A DNA stretch of 48,317 nt, taken from assembly GCA_000310025.1 (NCBI GenBank), contig FN649003.1:453665-501981 (forward strand), written 5' to 3'. This stretch comes from Ectocarpus siliculosus (taxonomy: Eukaryota; Sar; Phaeophyceae; Ectocarpales; Ectocarpaceae). The notes beneath the pieces are model-generated. The model did no database searches and had not been told where the DNA came from. It saw only the letters and a list, made by a program, of their open reading frames with translations. The translations under genes were made by a program, and so were the position numbers. This document shows, piece by piece, positions 47,189 through 48,317 of the stretch (within the stretch, counting starts at the first letter, position 1; the number at the start of each line of letters is the position of its first letter).

Positions 47189-48010
47189 GTGCGAGGCGGG
47201 GTACTTGTAGCCGTACATGCCGTACGTAGTCGTTAGACCATTGACCTCGCATCCCTACAAACCCGGGACGGAGCACACCGGATTCTCGCCGGGCCAGGCT
47301 CTCAAATCACCAAGCGCGAAGCGCCGTGAGGTTCTTGGCGAGTAGCATGAAAGGTGCGGGGCGGGGAGAGAGTTTTACTTCTTCTATCTGCTACCATTGT
47401 ACCGCCGTTCGCTTCATGGTGCTTTTTTATTTTCACGTCTGTGTTTTCTTGTTGAACGCCCGTGGCACCGCTTGTGTGTCATGCTGTAGGCACCTGTTGT
47501 GATGAATTTAGGTCCATCTATTAAATCGCGAACAACCAGGTGTCACAACAGGCATACCACGGCCGGCCGTCGAACTCGAAATGCACTGGCCGATTCTCTT
47601 CTTTCACTCGCATGGTATTTCTCTTCCCTTCTTTCTGTGTGACAAGTTTCTTCTCGTCTTTTCGAGTCCATCCCACCTATTTTCCCCGCGCCAATCTTCG
47701 TAGGGTGTTGTTGCGATTTCTTCTCATCGTTCCACTCCTCCTCCGGTAGAGCCGAGGAGACACACACACGCAAACGACTTCTTCCTCTCTCCCTGTCAGA
47801 CCCCCCACCTTCCCATGTCTTGGCCCCGCCTTCTCGTGTCTTGGTGCACACGTGCCTCTAGTTTCATCGCGAAGAGTTGACCGATGTATGTATGTACATG
47901 TCGATCACCTTTTTTTTCTGCAGCCTTCTCGAACTTTCTGTTCTCGCGCTTGGGTATCATCTACCGTATCTGGTGTTTGCCCAGTTTCCAAATTATTTAT
48001 CTATTGACCG
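47189..48010. other. Presumed first intron of the monooxygenase gene
   Basis: T- and C-rich sequence with no exon that continues the flavoprotein fold. GT at 47189 is the proposed donor. Confidence 0.4.
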
Positions 48011-48317
48011 AACAACAGCATCCCCCGCCCCCCCCCCCCCCGCTCAAATGGCGAAAAACCCCAGGGGCAGGGTTTACCCCCCCCCCGCGGCTTGGCGGTT
48101 CCCCCGGGGGTTGGCCTCCGGGGTGGGGTTTTCTCGCTTGGGAACCAAGTTTTAAAAAAACCAATTTTCTTTGGGGAATCGGGAAACAGGGTATAACGGT
48201 TTTTTTTTTCCCCTGGGTGTTTTTTTGGGGGGAAACCTGAAAGGGGGGGGAGGAAAACATGGTGGGGGGGGGCGAAAACCCCCCCCCCGCGCAAGGGGGG
48301 AGAACCCCCCCCGTTGG
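48011..48317. other. Low-quality contig end over a repeat
   Basis: Homopolymers are inflated throughout (C, G, T and A runs of 6-14), as in poor-quality read ends. Despite this, the order of motifs (GGGGTTTTC, TCGCTTGG, AAAAAACCAATT, a T run, AACC, CGCGCAAGGGGG) follows the repeat at 39360-39560. Base-level content and open frames here should not be trusted. Confidence 0.75.

Noticed and set aside
1-48317. Integrated large DNA virus, as occurs in brown algae
   Set aside because: No capsid, polymerase or other viral hallmark was seen. Genes are intron-rich and the mobile DNA is of the transposon type.

Overview
The window is nuclear DNA from a eukaryote with many short introns. The best guess is a photosynthetic stramenopile, probably a brown alga. 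Reasons: genes are split into small exons by GT-AG introns; two predicted proteins begin with a signal peptide followed by a Phe-led, Arg/Ser/Ala-rich stretch, as in heterokont plastid presequences; CAG, GGC and GGTGGC microsatellites run inside coding exons; and no bacterial operon structure is seen. The assignment rests on style, not on a marker gene. All gene models were built by hand from reading frame, splice signals and intron phase; no transcript evidence was available.

Layout. 446-4656 (-): small predicted presequence protein whose large intron carries a 2.79 kb Tigger/pogo-like DNA transposon (1378-4171, TA target duplication, inverted repeats, transposase lacking most of its catalytic core). 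5065-9521 (+): membrane-anchored pepsin-family aspartic protease, divergent from the first gene, with huge low-complexity insertions and a one-base frame break inside a GGTGGC microsatellite. 9522-13354: no gene seen; holds a 28-bp minisatellite and a degenerate ~70-bp repeat. 13355-17735 (-): four-exon, 278-aa ankyrin-repeat protein. 19343-26975 (+): eleven-exon, 825-aa NFACT-family protein (RqcH/Rqc2/NEMF relatives) with a predicted plastid presequence; its exons join in frame end to end. 28361-37444 (-): about 16-17 exons for a protein with coiled coils, a long disordered region, three C2HC/TRAF-like zinc fingers and a C-terminal SAM domain; almost every intron is phase 0. 37957-about 42 kb (+): a divergent neighbour with an F-box-like segment and helical exons, 3' end unresolved. 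42.7-46.9 kb: gene-poor and repeat-rich, with a perfect 107-bp-arm palindrome, a diverged tandem duplication, and a hairpin MITE inserted inside a copy of a dispersed repeat. 46946-47188 (+): first exon of an FAD monooxygenase resembling kynurenine 3-monooxygenase; the rest is not in the window. From about 48.0 kb the sequence degrades into homopolymer-rich calls that follow a repeat also present at 39.4 and 42.8 kb.

How the genes relate. There is no evidence of one shared pathway. The genes sit as divergent pairs (4656/5065, 17735/19343, 37444/37957) and convergent pairs (9521/13355, 26975/28361). The most interesting gene is the NFACT protein: it has the bacterial domain set and a plastid-type leader, which suggests ribosome-associated quality control inside the plastid. 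The most interesting DNA structures are the Tigger-like element, the MITE nested in another repeat, a second CAGT-ended MITE-like element in an NFACT intron, and the long palindrome.
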